DNA of 64,000 bases, taken from contig CAJUCW010000003.1 of the NCBI GenBank assembly GCA_910585275.1, positions 62,001 to 126,000 of the forward strand, read 5' to 3'. Under the pieces are notes generated by a model. It did not search any database. It was not told the origin of the DNA and saw nothing but the letters and a program-made list of their open reading frames with translations. The position numbers and the translations under genes were made by a program. Of the stretch, positions 1 to 7,578 are shown in pieces; positions within the stretch are counted from its first letter, which is position 1; the number at the start of each line of letters is the position of its first letter. This stretch comes from an uncultured Muribaculaceae bacterium. GTDB taxonomy: Bacteria; Bacteroidota; Bacteroidia; Bacteroidales; Muribaculaceae.

Positions 1-981
1 AATTACGGCGAGGGTGCATCCTGTGGCAGCCACAGAGGCCATTGCAAGCAATTTCACGGGCCGGATAAATCCCATAAGCCATGTGAATAGAAAGCGGAAC
101 AGCGTGAACGCCACTATCGAATAGAGGAAGACGAGCGAAGCGTCTTTTTCCAACACCCCGAGGCGTTCCATGGCGAGCCGTATTGTAAACGACCATACAC
201 CGGTCTGCACCCCCACGTAAAAGAACTGAGCCACGACCCCGTAGCGCCACCGGCGGTTACGCCAAAGTTCCCTGAACGAGGATGCAATCTTGAAATTTCC
301 GGCATCCCTGTCGCCCGGCATCCTGACCAGGGCGATAACAACGAGCAATGCAAGCAGTATTCCGCCTATTAGCAAATATGCGCCGGAGACGGCGTCAAGT
401 TCATGGGCCTGGATTTCCGAAAGTGCGTCCGCACCCATTCCGGCACGTTCGGCGGCGTCAGCCTCATGGAGTTCCGAAAGTACGAAACGGCGGCTCAGCA
501 GTATGCCGCCAATCGCCCCGATCGGGTTAAGAGTCTGTGCGATGTTGAGACGTCGTGTGGCCGTTTCCGGAGGTCCCATAGAGAGGATATAGGGATTTGC
601 GGTGGTCTCGAGCACGGCGCATCCCCCTGCCATCACATAAATTGCGAAGAGGAAGAACCCGTATGAAGCAGCCTGTCCCGCGGGATAGAAGAGCACCGTG
701 CCGGCGGCATAGAGGGCGAGGCCGAGGAGTATGCCTGCTTTGTAAGAACGTCGGCTTATGAACACCGCCGCCGGGAGCGCGAAGCAGAAATACGCGCCGT
801 AGAAAGCGAACTGCACGAGCGACGTCTGTAGGTCGCTCATCGACATTATGCGTCGGAAAGCGGCCAGCAGCGTATCGTTCATGTTGTTCGCCACGCCCCA
901 GAGAAGGAAAAGGAGCGACACGAGCGCAAAAGGGAGAATGAGCCTGCGCCCTATCAGACAGCCGGCGGAATTGTTGCCCAT
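1..981 (-). CDS. fucP: FHS-family sugar permease (L-fucose permease type), 3' part beyond window
   Basis: Reading leftward from an ATG at 981, the frame stays open to the window edge, so about 327 residues are visible and the C-terminus is missing. The protein begins MGNNSAGCLIG and is very hydrophobic. The stretch FLLWGVANNMNDTLLAAF matches the first helix of the fucose:H+ symporter branch of the major facilitator superfamily (FxxWGxxNNMND). ETTANPYI, further in, fits the conserved ExxxNPY segment. It would import a sugar, probably L-fucose, across the inner membrane. The start lies 10 bp after the gmd stop, so the two genes are probably co-transcribed. The family is clear; the substrate is inferred from the family and the gmd neighbour. 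Confidence 0.8.
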   Translation of the reverse strand, partial: MGNNSAGCLIGRRLILPFALVSLLFLLWGVANNMNDTLLAAFRRIMSMSDLQTSLVQFAFYGAYFCFALPAAVFISRRSYKAGILLGLALYAAGTVLFYPAGQAASYGFFLFAIYVMAGGCAVLETTANPYILSMGPPETATRRLNIAQTLNPIGAIGGILLSRRFVLSELHEADAAERAGMGADALSEIQAHELDAVSGAYLLIGGILLALLVVIALVRMPGDRDAGNFKIASSFRELWRNRRWRYGVVAQFFYVGVQTGVWSFTIRLAMERLGVLEKDASLVFLYSIVAFTLFRFLFTWLMGFIRPVKLLAMASVAATGCTLAVI

Positions 982-991
982 CGTTCTTATT

Positions 992-2083
992 TTATTTTAC
1001 GATACCCTTTTCGAGGTATTCGGCAAGGTTCGTCTTCACCTGTTCGCCTGCGCGTTCCACGGCCACTTTGGCCATGTCGGCATCGACCATGAGGTTGACG
1101 AGCTGTTCGAAGCTTGTTTTCTTCGCCGGGTCCCAGCCGAGTTCCTTTTTCGCCTTGGCGGGGTCGCCCCAGAGGTTGACCACGTCGGTAGGACGGTAGA
1201 AATCGGGTGATACTTCTATAACGGTTTTTCCGGTGTTTTTGTCTATCCCCCTCTCGTTTTCACCCTCGCCGACGAATTCAAGTTCTATTCCTGCGCGTTT
1301 GAAGGCTAGAAGGCAGAACTCGCGCACGGAATGCTGTTCGCCCGTGGCGATCACGAAATCCTGCGGTTTGTCCTGCTGGAGGATGAGCCACATGCACTCC
1401 ACATAATCCTTGGCATATCCCCAGTCGCGAAGCGATGAGAGATTTCCGAGATAGAGCGTCTCCTGTTTCCCCTGGGCTATGCGTGCGGCGGCGAGGGTGA
1501 TCTTGCGGGTCACGAAGGTTTCGCCGCGACGTTCGCTCTCATGGTTGAAGAGAATTCCCGAGCAGGCGTACATGTTGTAAGCCTCGCGGTATTCCTTCAC
1601 AATCCAGAAGCCGTAGAGTTTGGCAACGGCGTACGGGCTGTAGGGGTGGAACGGAGTCTTCTCGTTCTGCGGCACTTCCTCAACTTTTCCGTAAAGCTCC
1701 GAGGTCGATGCCTGGTAGAAACGGCATGTGTCGGCGAGTCCGCACTGGCGGATACCTTCGAGAATGCGGAGTACGCCCGTGGCGTCAACGTCGGCGGTGA
1801 ACTCCGGCGAGTCGAAGCTCACCTGCACGTGGCTTTGAGCCGCGAGGTTATAGACCTCGTCGGGCCTTACCTTGTTGAGCACCTGGATAATCGACATGGA
1901 GTCGCCGAGGTCGGCGTAATGGAGATGGAAATTGGGATGACCCTCCAGATGTGCGATACGTTCGCGGAAATCCACGGAAGAACGGCGGATGGTGCCGTGT
2001 ACGTCATAACCTTTCTCAAGAAGCAGTTCCGCAAGGAAGCTGCCGTCCTGTCCGGTGATACCGGTAATCAAAGCTGTTTTCAT
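992..2083 (-). CDS. gmd: GDP-mannose 4,6-dehydratase
   Basis: Converts GDP-D-mannose to GDP-4-keto-6-deoxy-D-mannose, the precursor of GDP-L-fucose, GDP-rhamnose and other deoxyhexoses. The 363 residues fit the family. The N-terminus carries the NAD(P)-binding TGITGQDGSFLAELLLEKGY Rossmann motif. STSELYGKVEE and the YxxxK of PYSPYAVAKLYG are the catalytic region, and FNHESERRGETFVTRKI is the Gmd-specific block. A TTG lies one codon upstream, but the ATG at 2083 is the better start. No fcl/GDP-fucose synthase follows; the next gene is a fucose-type permease. It is separated from the capsule operon by a 411-bp spacer and an unrelated cassette, so a role in that capsule is possible but not shown. 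Confidence 0.96.
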   Translation of the reverse strand: MKTALITGITGQDGSFLAELLLEKGYDVHGTIRRSSVDFRERIAHLEGHPNFHLHYADLGDSMSIIQVLNKVRPDEVYNLAAQSHVQVSFDSPEFTADVDATGVLRILEGIRQCGLADTCRFYQASTSELYGKVEEVPQNEKTPFHPYSPYAVAKLYGFWIVKEYREAYNMYACSGILFNHESERRGETFVTRKITLAAARIAQGKQETLYLGNLSSLRDWGYAKDYVECMWLILQQDKPQDFVIATGEQHSVREFCLLAFKRAGIELEFVGEGENERGIDKNTGKTVIEVSPDFYRPTDVVNLWGDPAKAKKELGWDPAKKTSFEQLVNLMVDADMAKVAVERAGEQVKTNLAEYLEKGIVK

Positions 2084-2158
2084 CAAATATAAATTTAATT
2101 ATTATAGACAGAGTGGGGCGGGAGGAGGAATTTTGTCTTTTTGTATCAGATAGTGAAA

Positions 2159-2243
2159 TTCTGGACCAAGCTTGATTCTTAACTTAGTTATTATCAACGA
2201 ATGAAGAGATGTGGTCCAAAATAAATTATGAGGTGGTCCAGAA
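2159..2243. repeat. Short inverted-repeat unit, possible IS or MITE remnant
   Basis: TTCTGGACCA at 2159-2168 is repeated in inverted orientation as TGGTCCAGAA at 2234-2243. GTGGTCCA at 2211-2218 is an internal copy in the same orientation as the right end. The 85-bp unit has no coding capacity. It could be a relic of insertion-sequence ends or an operator cluster; nothing seen here decides between them. Confidence 0.35.
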
Positions 2244-2394
2244 ATTGTTAAAAACAGTTATGATCGGACCCGAAGGCCCGGTAACACAACAAGGACAGAC
2301 CCATTCAAAATAAGCACATAACAATAAACACCGGGAATGGGGATTGCCAAACCGAGTGTATGTAAGCATTGTTAGATGTCCCGGTTTGTCCCAT

Positions 2395-2421
2395 TGTCCC
2401 ACGGATAGGACACGTGGGACA
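2395..2421. other. Hairpin in the gmd upstream spacer
   Basis: Nine-base perfect inverted repeat TGTCCCACG / CGTGGGACA with a 9-nt loop. No clear T-run follows on either strand, so it is not a textbook intrinsic terminator. It lies about 75 bp past the end of the minus-strand gene 2495-2887 and could end transcription of the cassette or act as an operator. Confidence 0.35.
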
Positions 2422-2494
2422 GACTAAATTCTTTTGGTATAAAAAATGTCGCAGAGGGTAGCAGACACCTAATCTATAGATAGATAGATACGGC

Positions 2495-2887
2495 TTATTG
2501 CCTCAAATTTAGAGCGCAATTGTGATTAAGGTCGTATAGAAAAGAATACACGTTCATATCATCATAGTAGAGGTCTTCGTCAAATTCATTATATAATGCC
2601 AAAGTTTTACGACAGTTCGGAACAGTGTCGTTTGTAATGAACGCTTCACCATTTTCAATGACTCCCTCATATATGCCATTTGCTTCAAGGGTGCGGAGGT
2701 TTGTTTTGCCGTTCAGATAATTGTTAAGATCGGATTGCGTTACAGGAATCACCATATATCTGCCTTTACAGTCTGACGACAGAAAAAGATATATTTGCCT
2801 GGAGTCCATCCCGGCAAATAACGAAACGACAGGATAACCAAAATCCTGTAGAGTCGCTACCTTATAAATCTTTCTTTCCCTTAGCAT
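2495..2887 (-). CDS. Hypothetical protein, third gene of cassette (resembles DUF6575-type proteins)
   Basis: A 130-residue soluble protein with no signal peptide or membrane segment. I chose the ATG at 2887 over a TTG two codons upstream. It overlaps the end of the gene before it by 26 bp, which suggests translational coupling. The segments VVSLFAGMDSRQIYLFLSSD and RYMVIPVTQSDLNNYLNGK look like a small beta-rich domain (label, cofactor-free, short acidic C-terminus EFDEDLYYDDMNVY). The pattern recalls small DUF6575-type proteins found in Bacteroidota accessory regions, but I recognise this only loosely. Function unknown. Confidence 0.6.
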   Translation of the reverse strand: MLRERKIYKVATLQDFGYPVVSLFAGMDSRQIYLFLSSDCKGRYMVIPVTQSDLNNYLNGKTNLRTLEANGIYEGVIENGEAFITNDTVPNCRKTLALYNEFDEDLYYDDMNVYSFLYDLNHNCALNLRQ

Positions 2888-3440
2888 TTTCAAATAATTT
2901 ACGGTAATCTACTTCTATTGGTTTGAAATCATGATCCCGGTAATCTTCAGTATTAACGTCGTTATAAGGTAAATAGTTGCAATGTTGATTTTTAAATTCA
3001 GAAAACTGTCCGGACTCAGGGTTAAAATTATATTTTACGATAAAACTCCCACGGCTTTCACTGTATTTCATTATATCCGGCCATATATCCTCTACGTCAA
3101 GACCGGCGTTGCTCGCAATGTTTACTTTTTTAGTAATCTGTTCTTGAATGCTTTCTAAAGCTGCTTCCGGCGAATCGTTGCATGAAAGTCCTATGTTTCC
3201 GACAAGACGCCTTCTCCTTTCGTACGGAAGTGACGCAATCTTTTCATCAGTCAATCTTGATTCATATTTCAAGATATCTTCTTCTTTCCGCAAAGTTCTT
3301 GGCGTATTGTCAATCTCTCCGGGAGGTAATTCGATAACAGTCCGAAAGACAGTAACTGTCTTCTCAGAATATTCGGCATCGATTACATCGGTAAACTTTC
3401 CAAGATACTCTTCGTATTTAAACCTCTTTCTTTCAGCCAC
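2862..3440 (-). CDS. Hypothetical protein, second gene of cassette
   Basis: A 192-residue, charged, soluble protein starting with GTG at 3440, 14 bp after the stop of the preceding gene. No known motif is recognised. The N-terminal half is rich in Arg, Lys and Glu (RTLRKEEDILKYESRL, YERRRRLVGNIGLSC). The C-terminal third contains aromatic segments such as IKYSES/FIVKYNFNPESGQF and ends in KKDL. The tight spacing on both sides argues that all three cassette proteins are made together and may act together. Function unknown. Confidence 0.65.
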   Translation of the reverse strand: MAERKRFKYEEYLGKFTDVIDAEYSEKTVTVFRTVIELPPGEIDNTPRTLRKEEDILKYESRLTDEKIASLPYERRRRLVGNIGLSCNDSPEAALESIQEQITKKVNIASNAGLDVEDIWPDIMKYSESRGSFIVKYNFNPESGQFSEFKNQHCNYLPYNDVNTEDYRDHDFKPIEVDYRKLFENAKGKKDL

Positions 3441-3454
3441 GACAATCCTTCTGA

Positions 3455-3880
3455 TTAAAGTCTTCTTGTGCTATCGACAAAATCCACGTCGTCAGCGAAT
3501 TTTTCAATGTCAATATCGGGTAGAATAATGGCTTTAATTAATTTTTCTTTACTTCTTGCCATTAATAATCCGGTTCCGACAAGCCACGCTTTTTCGCATA
3601 ATGCTTTGATGATCTTTTTATTTTTCACAGGACTCTCTCCGGCAGAAAAAGCCTCAGACCACCCGGTTGCTGCCATTCCGATCAGGAACCCGAATTTCAC
3701 AATGACTTCATTTTTTGCCCAGAATCTTATATCAATCTGAAAACCAATAAAGTCTGAATCCTGTGAGAAACGAATTTGGGGTATAGCTTCGACATTAACG
3801 TCTGTTTCGTTTTTCAAGTCTTGGAATTTGTCACTGATTTCGCAAGGTCCGGGACTATATGAAACTATTTTTATTTCCAT
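3455..3880 (-). CDS. Hypothetical protein, first gene of cassette (possible SecB-like fold)
   Basis: A 141-residue soluble protein with an ATG at 3880. It heads a three-gene unit transcribed from a good promoter at 4039-4070. The middle is beta-rich (FIGFQIDIRFWAKNEVIVKF). It is followed by a helical tail with the order ALCEKAWLVGTGLLMARSKE and then LPDIDIEKF. That order, a beta-rich body and then a helix ending in an LPxxxI/F segment, recalls SecB-like chaperones of toxin-antitoxin-chaperone modules. The resemblance is weak and unproven. No toxin signature is seen in the partners. Confidence 0.62.
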   Translation of the reverse strand: MEIKIVSYSPGPCEISDKFQDLKNETDVNVEAIPQIRFSQDSDFIGFQIDIRFWAKNEVIVKFGFLIGMAATGWSEAFSAGESPVKNKKIIKALCEKAWLVGTGLLMARSKEKLIKAIILPDIDIEKFADDVDFVDSTRRL

Positions 3881-4038
3881 AGATTAATATTCGTTGGGAA
3901 AAGATTGGCAATGACTATCTTTACTGCATAAAAAACTATAAGGAGATTTTCTATTGCAGCGGCTTTAACAGTATTGACCTGTACATTCTATTCATAGTTC
4001 AATAGTGTAAAAGGATATGTCATTGTCTATAAGAATTG

Positions 4039-4070
4039 CAAATATAATAAAGAAGTTTTAACCTGCCAAA
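4039..4070 (-). promoter_or_regulatory. Bacteroidota promoter for the three-gene cassette
   Basis: On the minus strand, TTTG (4070-4067), a 20-bp spacer and TATATTTG (4046-4039) match the Bacteroidota -33 TTTG / -7 TAnnTTTG pattern exactly. Transcription would start near 4032, leaving a leader of about 150 nt before the ATG at 3880. This makes the cassette a unit independent of the capsule operon that ends at 4282. Confidence 0.7.
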
Positions 4071-4193
4071 TAATCATTCATTTTTCGTGTAAGGGCAATC
4101 GTTTTTTGCTATAAATACCTTGAAAACTTTTTCAGCATTATGAGAGGCCCTAATGCTTTCCGGCAATCTTTGCGCGTTTGTGTGGACGTAATG

Positions 4194-4227
4194 CCGATTA
4201 ACGACTAACGAACTTACGACTAAATAG
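4194..4227. repeat. Heptameric repeat array at the 3' end of the capsule operon
   Basis: The bases run with a 7-bp period: CGATTAA, CGACTAA, CGAACTT, ACGACTA and so on. The units are the same ACGACTA/ACGATTA type as the much larger array at 16336-16427 at the other end of the operon. It lies about 55 bp beyond the last capsule gene. Confidence 0.6.
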
Positions 4228-4281
4228 TCTTTAATTCTAAATTGAGTGGCGGGGAGATTTTTAGAAAGATTCAAAAGAAAG

Positions 4282-5043
4282 TTATGAATGTTGCATATTT
4301 AGGTTACAAATATGTTTCTTTCTTTTCCATTCTGAAAACAATAGCCCCGGTAGCGTAGCAAGGATCCAACTACAACGCTTTAATTGTTTCTTGGGTTCGG
4401 AGAATATTCTGTATATGAATTCAAGATGGTTGTTTACCATCCAATCTGGAGCTCGTTTAACATCCAGCCCACTGTAAAATTTGAAAGCGGCACCAACGGC
4501 AATCATTACCCCTCTGTTTAAATAGGGTTTTAAATTCGCCATAAAGATTTCCTGTTTTGGTGCTCCCAAGGCAATCCAGACAATGTCGGCGTGATCGTTG
4601 TTAATTAAATTTGCAATTTCGGGATAATCGAATTCATCAACATTACGGAATGGCAACTCAATGAATTTCATTTTTTCCACGTTCGGATTAAACTTCATAA
4701 TCTGTCCCTTTAAGCCATCCAGAATATGCTGTTGTGTCCCAAGAAAAATCATTCGGTATTTTTGACTTGCGATGATGTCCTTGAAAATTTCGCTTCCACA
4801 ATATTGATTGTAACGAATTCCATATAGCCATTTGATATAGAGCGGAACAAAGCTGCTATCGCAAATTGAAAACATCCCACCGTTAACTACATCCAAATAA
4901 GCATTATTTCTATTTGCATTGTTCAATATGACTCCATCGGCAACACAAATATAGTCACTTCCCGGTTGGGATAAACGCACGGCAATTGCGTTATGAATTT
5001 GATTTTTATCAAATTCATAACGAATATTGAAATAGGTGTTCAT
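4282..5043 (-). CDS. WecG/TagA/CpsF-family glycosyltransferase (GT26)
   Basis: A 253-residue protein of the family that transfers N-acetylmannosamine or its uronate to lipid-linked N-acetylglucosamine, on the cytoplasmic face of the inner membrane. Diagnostic blocks are DYICVADGVIL near the N-terminus, YRMIFLGTQQHILDGL, DIVWIALGAPKQEIF, GVMIAVGAAFKFYSG and the RAPDWMVNNHLEFIYRIF C-terminal block (R-A-P-x-W followed by E-x-x-x-R). It is the last gene of the capsule operon, 259 bp after the preceding gene and beyond a 30-bp perfect hairpin. No polyprenyl-phosphate sugar-1-phosphate transferase is present, so this enzyme may act very early in repeat-unit assembly, on a primer made elsewhere. Confidence 0.9.
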   Translation of the reverse strand: MNTYFNIRYEFDKNQIHNAIAVRLSQPGSDYICVADGVILNNANRNNAYLDVVNGGMFSICDSSFVPLYIKWLYGIRYNQYCGSEIFKDIIASQKYRMIFLGTQQHILDGLKGQIMKFNPNVEKMKFIELPFRNVDEFDYPEIANLINNDHADIVWIALGAPKQEIFMANLKPYLNRGVMIAVGAAFKFYSGLDVKRAPDWMVNNHLEFIYRIFSEPKKQLKRCSWILATLPGLLFSEWKRKKHICNLNMQHS

Positions 5044-5224
5044 ATGAATGGTTAGTATAAATTATAATACCGTAATTGGCAATAGGATATATTTAATTGA
5101 AGAAAGTATGATAGATGCATTATAAAATATTAAGCATCTCCTTTTTTAAGTTAAATTTCAGGTTTGATTATCTTAGAACTTTATAATCCACTATCACTAC
5201 AATATTCTTCGATTTGAGATGCAA

Positions 5225-5294
5225 GTTGTTAGGCTGCTTTAGTGCGAGGCAATTCTTTAATAAAAATTGCCTCGCACTAAAGCAGCCTAACAAC
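5225..5294. repeat. Perfect 30-bp inverted repeat inside the capsule operon
   Basis: Arms 5225-5254 and 5265-5294 are exact reverse complements separated by a 10-nt loop (CTTTAATAAA). The stem is GC-mixed while the flanks are AT-rich. On the transcribed (minus) strand the arm is not followed by a run of U, so a simple rho-independent terminator is doubtful. It sits between the GT4 gene ending at 5303 and the GT26 gene starting at 5043 and could be an attenuator, RNA-processing site or palindromic mobile repeat. Confidence 0.85.
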
Positions 5295-5302
5295 AATGAG
5301 TC

Positions 5303-6415
5303 TTAGAAAGAATCTTTAGATAGGATTGATAGCATTTTAGATTCAAATTTATGGATATTGAAATTTTGTTTAAAATGTTCGAATCCAGCCTTTCCTAACT
5401 CCTCTCGAAGAGATTTATTATCGATAAGTAGTTTAATTTTTTCTGCTAAAGCTGATGAATCTTGTTGTTTTACGAGCAATCCAGTCTTTCCATCAATTAC
5501 TATGTCGGGAATACCACCAACATCAGTAGTAATAACCGGTGTTGACTGCTGCATAGCCTCAAGTATAACAAGGCCAAATGTTTCATTTATATAGTATGTC
5601 GGAAAAACAAAAATATCAGATTCAGCAAATTCCTTATCTTTTTCAGCTCCGAACTTTTTTCCAACATAAATGACATAATCTTTCAACCCTCGGTTATAAA
5701 CTTCTTCCTCAAATCGTTCGGAGTTTATCTCTTTTGTTTCGCCCCCAATAAATCGACAATGAAAATCATAACCCTCTTTTTTTAGAATTTTACAAGCATC
5801 GAGCAGAGTAAAAACGCCTTTGCTTTCTATCAAATTGGAAAGAAAGAGAATCTTTGGTGTATTTTTTTCTTTAACTTTGGAATAAATCTTTGTAAGAGGG
5901 ATTCCATTGGGACAAATATGAACATTATTTTGAGGAACAATCTTTTCAATATCAGGATAAAGATGCCATGAAAGTAGGACTACTTCAGCGTTATTATATA
6001 CTTTATGGAAAAGCCACTTGTAAAGAAATTTGTCAACATCCCTTGACATTCCTTTATTATGCTGATGAATTATGATACGTCCTCGATTAAGCAATTTTGC
6101 CATAATTACAAATGGCGCATCTTTTAAGAAACCCAAGCCATGACATGTGATAGCAAAATAGCACGCATCATATTTATGTGTCAATAATTTTATAAAAGTT
6201 TTAGCATAAGATGAAGCAAATCTCCATAATTTAATAAATGTTGTCTTTCCAATTTCTTCCATCCGTCGGGATGTAGAAAGATTAACCCAATTCAATTCTA
6301 AAGCATCATTTATTATAGTGCTGTCCTTGATGTATTGTGTCATCATTGCTGAACCATGAACAGGAGGGGGCAAAGGTGCAATCATCAAAATACGAGGCTT
6401 ACCAGTTTTTTTCAT
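5303..6415 (-). CDS. Glycosyltransferase family 4 protein
   Basis: A 370-residue GT-B enzyme that would add one sugar to the lipid-linked repeat unit in the cytoplasm. The N-terminal Rossmann half begins MKKTGKPRILMIAPLPPPVHGSA, with the Gly-rich donor loop PPxHG. The C-terminal half has SNLIESKGVFTLLDACKIL and the GT4 motif FGLVILEAMQQSTPVITTD followed by GGIPDIV (the E-x7-E motif and the nucleotide-binding glycine loop). The next gene starts 259 bp away across a long hairpin. Sugar specificity cannot be read from the sequence. Confidence 0.92.
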   Translation of the reverse strand: MKKTGKPRILMIAPLPPPVHGSAMMTQYIKDSTIINDALELNWVNLSTSRRMEEIGKTTFIKLWRFASSYAKTFIKLLTHKYDACYFAITCHGLGFLKDAPFVIMAKLLNRGRIIIHQHNKGMSRDVDKFLYKWLFHKVYNNAEVVLLSWHLYPDIEKIVPQNNVHICPNGIPLTKIYSKVKEKNTPKILFLSNLIESKGVFTLLDACKILKKEGYDFHCRFIGGETKEINSERFEEEVYNRGLKDYVIYVGKKFGAEKDKEFAESDIFVFPTYYINETFGLVILEAMQQSTPVITTDVGGIPDIVIDGKTGLLVKQQDSSALAEKIKLLIDNKSLREELGKAGFEHFKQNFNIHKFESKMLSILSKDSF

Positions 6416-6429
6416 TAAATAAAAATAAT

Positions 6430-7551
6430 TTAGAAAGACTTATTTTCCCGAAGCTGACCCAATAAACTATTTAGGTATTCATCAAAGCTATAAGGCATTC
6501 TAGACATTCTGAGTGTAACAGGAAACTTGATTGGAGAGGATTTCGATATCAAATCCAAGAGTTCCTTTTTAAAAGAATCGGAATTCTCTGGGGCGAAAGT
6601 ATATCCATTTTCGCCATTTTCAATAAGGCAAGCAGAACCGGCTTTATCTGAAATTAATCCATAACATCCTCCTAAGAGTGCCTCATTCGTTACGGCTCCA
6701 AATGGTTCTAAAAGGCTTGGAAGAACAAAAACATTGGCAATATTATACCAGGCAAATAACTCTTTCCCTTCCAACCGTCCTGTAAAAATGATATTCTCAT
6801 TATTCTTGGCAAGTTTCCGTAGTTCATTTGCATAATTGCCATCTCCCACAATAACTAATATAGAGTCAGTTAGATTTAACGAAATAAAGTTCTCTATAAG
6901 GAATGATATGTTTTTAATTTTTACAAGACGACCTACATATAGAATAATTTTCTTATTTAAAAGAGAGTGCTTATTAATTGCTACCTCACTTTGTAGTATA
7001 GCATTTAAATACTCCTGTCTAATTCGTTTATCGTCTGCGACAATTGGAAAAAAAACACCTTTGCCATAATGATAGAAATACCATTCCTTCGACTCTGGTT
7101 GTACAAGAATCAAGTCATCTATATGTGGAACTATAATTTTACGTAGTAGCCTGTGGACTTTTGAAAAGTCATTCTCAGATTCAAGCATGTCAATACTGTC
7201 ATCACAAATTGATATTATCTTATATGTTTTGCGTAATATTACTCTATATATAATGGCAGCAATGGCATCCAGTCCAAATTCACTTACTATCACTATATCC
7301 GGATTGAATTCCTTTATCTGATGCCAATAGCCTTTACATAAGTAGCGTCCTTTAAAGGTAATAAAATGTTTAAGATAAACAGGCTTAAATAAAAACTTGG
7401 AAGAAATCTCAGAATAGTCAAAGGTTTGATCTCTTAAATTCTCATAAGACAAGCAAATCCGGGTAGTGTATGATTTATAAAAATAGTTAAATAAATCAAT
7501 TCTATATGGAGCAATCGTCGGATGAAAGATTAAAACTCTTTTTTTTCTCAT
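6430..7551 (-). CDS. Glycosyltransferase family 4 protein
   Basis: A 373-residue GT-B glycosyltransferase. Its N-terminus, MRKKRVLIFHPTIAPYRIDL, is the typical first beta strand and loop. The C-terminal domain has ILYVGRLVKIKNISFLIENF, IIFTGRLEGKELFAWYNIAN and VFVLPSLLEPFGAVTNEALL, i.e. the donor-binding E-P-F-G-x-x-x-x-E-A motif of GT4. It lies 14 bp after the next capsule gene downstream in transcription order and 27 bp from the polymerase gene. It is AT-rich like its neighbours. The sugar it transfers is unknown. Confidence 0.92.
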   Translation of the reverse strand: MRKKRVLIFHPTIAPYRIDLFNYFYKSYTTRICLSYENLRDQTFDYSEISSKFLFKPVYLKHFITFKGRYLCKGYWHQIKEFNPDIVIVSEFGLDAIAAIIYRVILRKTYKIISICDDSIDMLESENDFSKVHRLLRKIIVPHIDDLILVQPESKEWYFYHYGKGVFFPIVADDKRIRQEYLNAILQSEVAINKHSLLNKKIILYVGRLVKIKNISFLIENFISLNLTDSILVIVGDGNYANELRKLAKNNENIIFTGRLEGKELFAWYNIANVFVLPSLLEPFGAVTNEALLGGCYGLISDKAGSACLIENGENGYTFAPENSDSFKKELLDLISKSSPIKFPVTLRMSRMPYSFDEYLNSLLGQLRENKSF

Positions 7552-7578
7552 ATTTATTTGATTTGATTTAGTTGTCTA

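Larger units (their letters stand above)
2084..2494. other. Non-coding spacer between gmd and the three-gene cassette
   Basis: About 410 bp with no convincing gene. It holds an inverted pair of TTCTGGACCA-type sequences (2159-2168 and 2234-2243) and a further GTGGTCCA at 2211-2218, and a hairpin at 2395-2421. A short TAGA tetranucleotide run (about 2473-2490) ends a few bases from the stop of the next minus-strand gene. The gmd promoter should be here, but I see no clean Bacteroidota -33/-7 pair. Confidence 0.5.

Noticed and set aside
4074..4274. 66-residue minus-strand frame at the end of the capsule operon
   Set aside because: It starts with TTG, runs through the heptameric repeat and overlaps the promoter region of the next cassette. 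The composition is not protein-like.
5370..5390. tRNA T-arm-like GTTCGAATCC
   Set aside because: It lies inside a glycosyltransferase gene and no cloverleaf can be formed around it. No tRNA was found in the window.
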